From positions 1 to 5,779 of the forward strand of contig JAUWXJ010000150.1 in the NCBI GenBank assembly GCA_030616425.1: 5,779 nt of DNA, written 5' to 3'. Numbering within the stretch: position 1 is the first letter of the stretch; the number at the start of each line of letters is the position of its first letter. This document shows positions 5,066-5,779 of this stretch, in pieces. This stretch comes from Desulfobacterales bacterium. GTDB lineage: Bacteria; Desulfobacterota; Desulfobacteria; Desulfobacterales; C00003060. Below the pieces are notes generated by a model. It was not told the origin of the DNA. It saw nothing but the letters and a program-made list of their open reading frames with translations, and did not search any database. A program made the translations under genes and the position numbers.

Positions 5066-5779
5066 ATGACGATTAGAGAGCGGCTGGAACAAGAGGAAAA
5101 GGAAACGCTTTCTCCTCATGCCACACTGAGCGCCGAGACCAGGGGCCGGATTGTCCCAGAGGAACCTTGCGACATCAGGACCGCTTTTCAACGGGACCGG
5201 GACCGGATTATACACTCAAAGTCCTTCAGGCGCCTCAAGCACAAGACACAGGTTTTTCTTTCCCCTACGGGTGACCATTACCGAACCCGTCTCACGCATA
5301 CCCTAGAGGTTGCACAAATTGCTCGAACCATAACCAGGGCCCTCCAACTCAACGAGATGCTTGCTGAGGCCATTGCCTTGGGGCATGACCTTGGTCATAC
5401 GCCCTTTGGCCATGCAGGCGAGGCCGTCTTGAACGAAATCTTCCCAGACGGCTTTTCTCACCATGAGCAGAGCCTGCGGGTGGTCGATGTCCTCGAGAAG
5501 GATGGGCGGGGCCTAAATCTCACGGCCGAGGTGAGAGACGGTATCTTGAAGCATTCCAAGGGCAAGGAGGAGATCCTTCCTGATGACACGACATCATTGC
5601 CCTATACGCTTGAGGCGAGGGTAGTAAGGGTTTGTGACATCATCGCCTATGTGAACCATGATCTGGATGATGCGATTCGTGGTGGTGTTATAGTTGAGGA
5701 GGATATCCCCCCGATTTGCCTTGAGGTTCTTGGGGATTCCCATGCCAGGCGCATTGATACCATGGTAAAAGGCCTAATC
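5066..5779 (+). CDS. dgt: dGTP triphosphohydrolase (HD domain), 5' part
   Basis: The gene starts with ATG at 5066, preceded by AGGGTG with a 5-nt spacer, and stays open for 238 codons to the window edge. Family members are usually about 330-380 residues or longer, so roughly 100 or more codons lie outside. These enzymes hydrolyse dGTP (often other dNTPs too) to the nucleoside and triphosphate, adjusting dNTP pools in the cytoplasm. Hallmarks are RDRIIHSKSFRRLKHKTQVF (45-64), HYRTRLTHTLEVAQIAR (71-87) with metal ligand H78, ALGHDLGHTPFGHAGE (104-119) with the HD pair H107-D108 and conserved H111 and H116, and DIIAYVNHDLDDA (191-203) with ligand D191. All metal ligands are present, so the visible part looks functional. 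It belongs to the shorter dGTPase-like subfamily rather than to E. coli Dgt proper; the nucleotide preference cannot be read from sequence. Confidence 0.92.
   Translation, partial: MTIRERLEQEEKETLSPHATLSAETRGRIVPEEPCDIRTAFQRDRDRIIHSKSFRRLKHKTQVFLSPTGDHYRTRLTHTLEVAQIARTITRALQLNEMLAEAIALGHDLGHTPFGHAGEAVLNEIFPDGFSHHEQSLRVVDVLEKDGRGLNLTAEVRDGILKHSKGKEEILPDDTTSLPYTLEARVVRVCDIIAYVNHDLDDAIRGGVIVEEDIPPICLEVLGDSHARRIDTMVKGLI

Overview
The window looks like chromosomal DNA from a Gram-negative bacterium. The evidence is an RseP-type intramembrane protease tail, a GT9 (LPS heptosyltransferase family) enzyme, a GDP-mannose dehydratase gene and an inner-membrane-anchored protease with a predicted periplasmic domain. 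The N-terminal motif CPKCG-x-x-QP...CxxCG...KYxEYL in the protease-like protein, and the style of the GT9 protein, resemble deltaproteobacterial (Desulfobacterota) proteins. This assignment is inference from protein style, not a phylogenetic result.

Layout. Bases 1-160 (+) encode the C-terminus of RseP. A GT9 glycosyltransferase (169-1407, +) follows 8 nt later and is probably co-transcribed. Convergent to it, overlapping by 16 bp, is a broken GDP-mannose 4,6-dehydratase gene (1392-2253, -). Its pieces occupy all three minus-strand frames because of an internal deletion near the N-terminus and a one-base loss in a poly-A run. A 334-bp divergent intergenic region (2254-2587) holds a good ribosome binding site and candidate promoter for gmd, and an operator-like inverted repeat before the next gene. 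Next is a four-part protein (2588-3787, +): zinc ribbon, transmembrane helix, TPR, retropepsin-like aspartic protease. Between this gene and a tRNA-Phe on the other strand (3983-4058, -) lies a long GC-rich palindrome. Upstream of the tRNA on the same strand is rsmE (4095-4853, -), the 16S rRNA m3U1498 methyltransferase. Divergent from rsmE, after an AT-rich spacer, is the first 238 codons of a dGTP triphosphohydrolase (5066-5779, +), which runs off the window.

How they fit together. The left third is envelope and surface-glycan related (RseP, GT9, gmd), and the loss of gmd suggests remodelling of a 6-deoxyhexose branch of surface polysaccharide. The right half is housekeeping (tRNA, rRNA methylation, dNTP control). 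The membrane-anchored retropepsin-like protein is the least understood gene. I see no CRISPR array, transposase, phage gene or defence system. The most interesting items are the retropepsin-like fusion, the GT9 enzyme lacking the usual catalytic Asp, and the freshly broken gmd.
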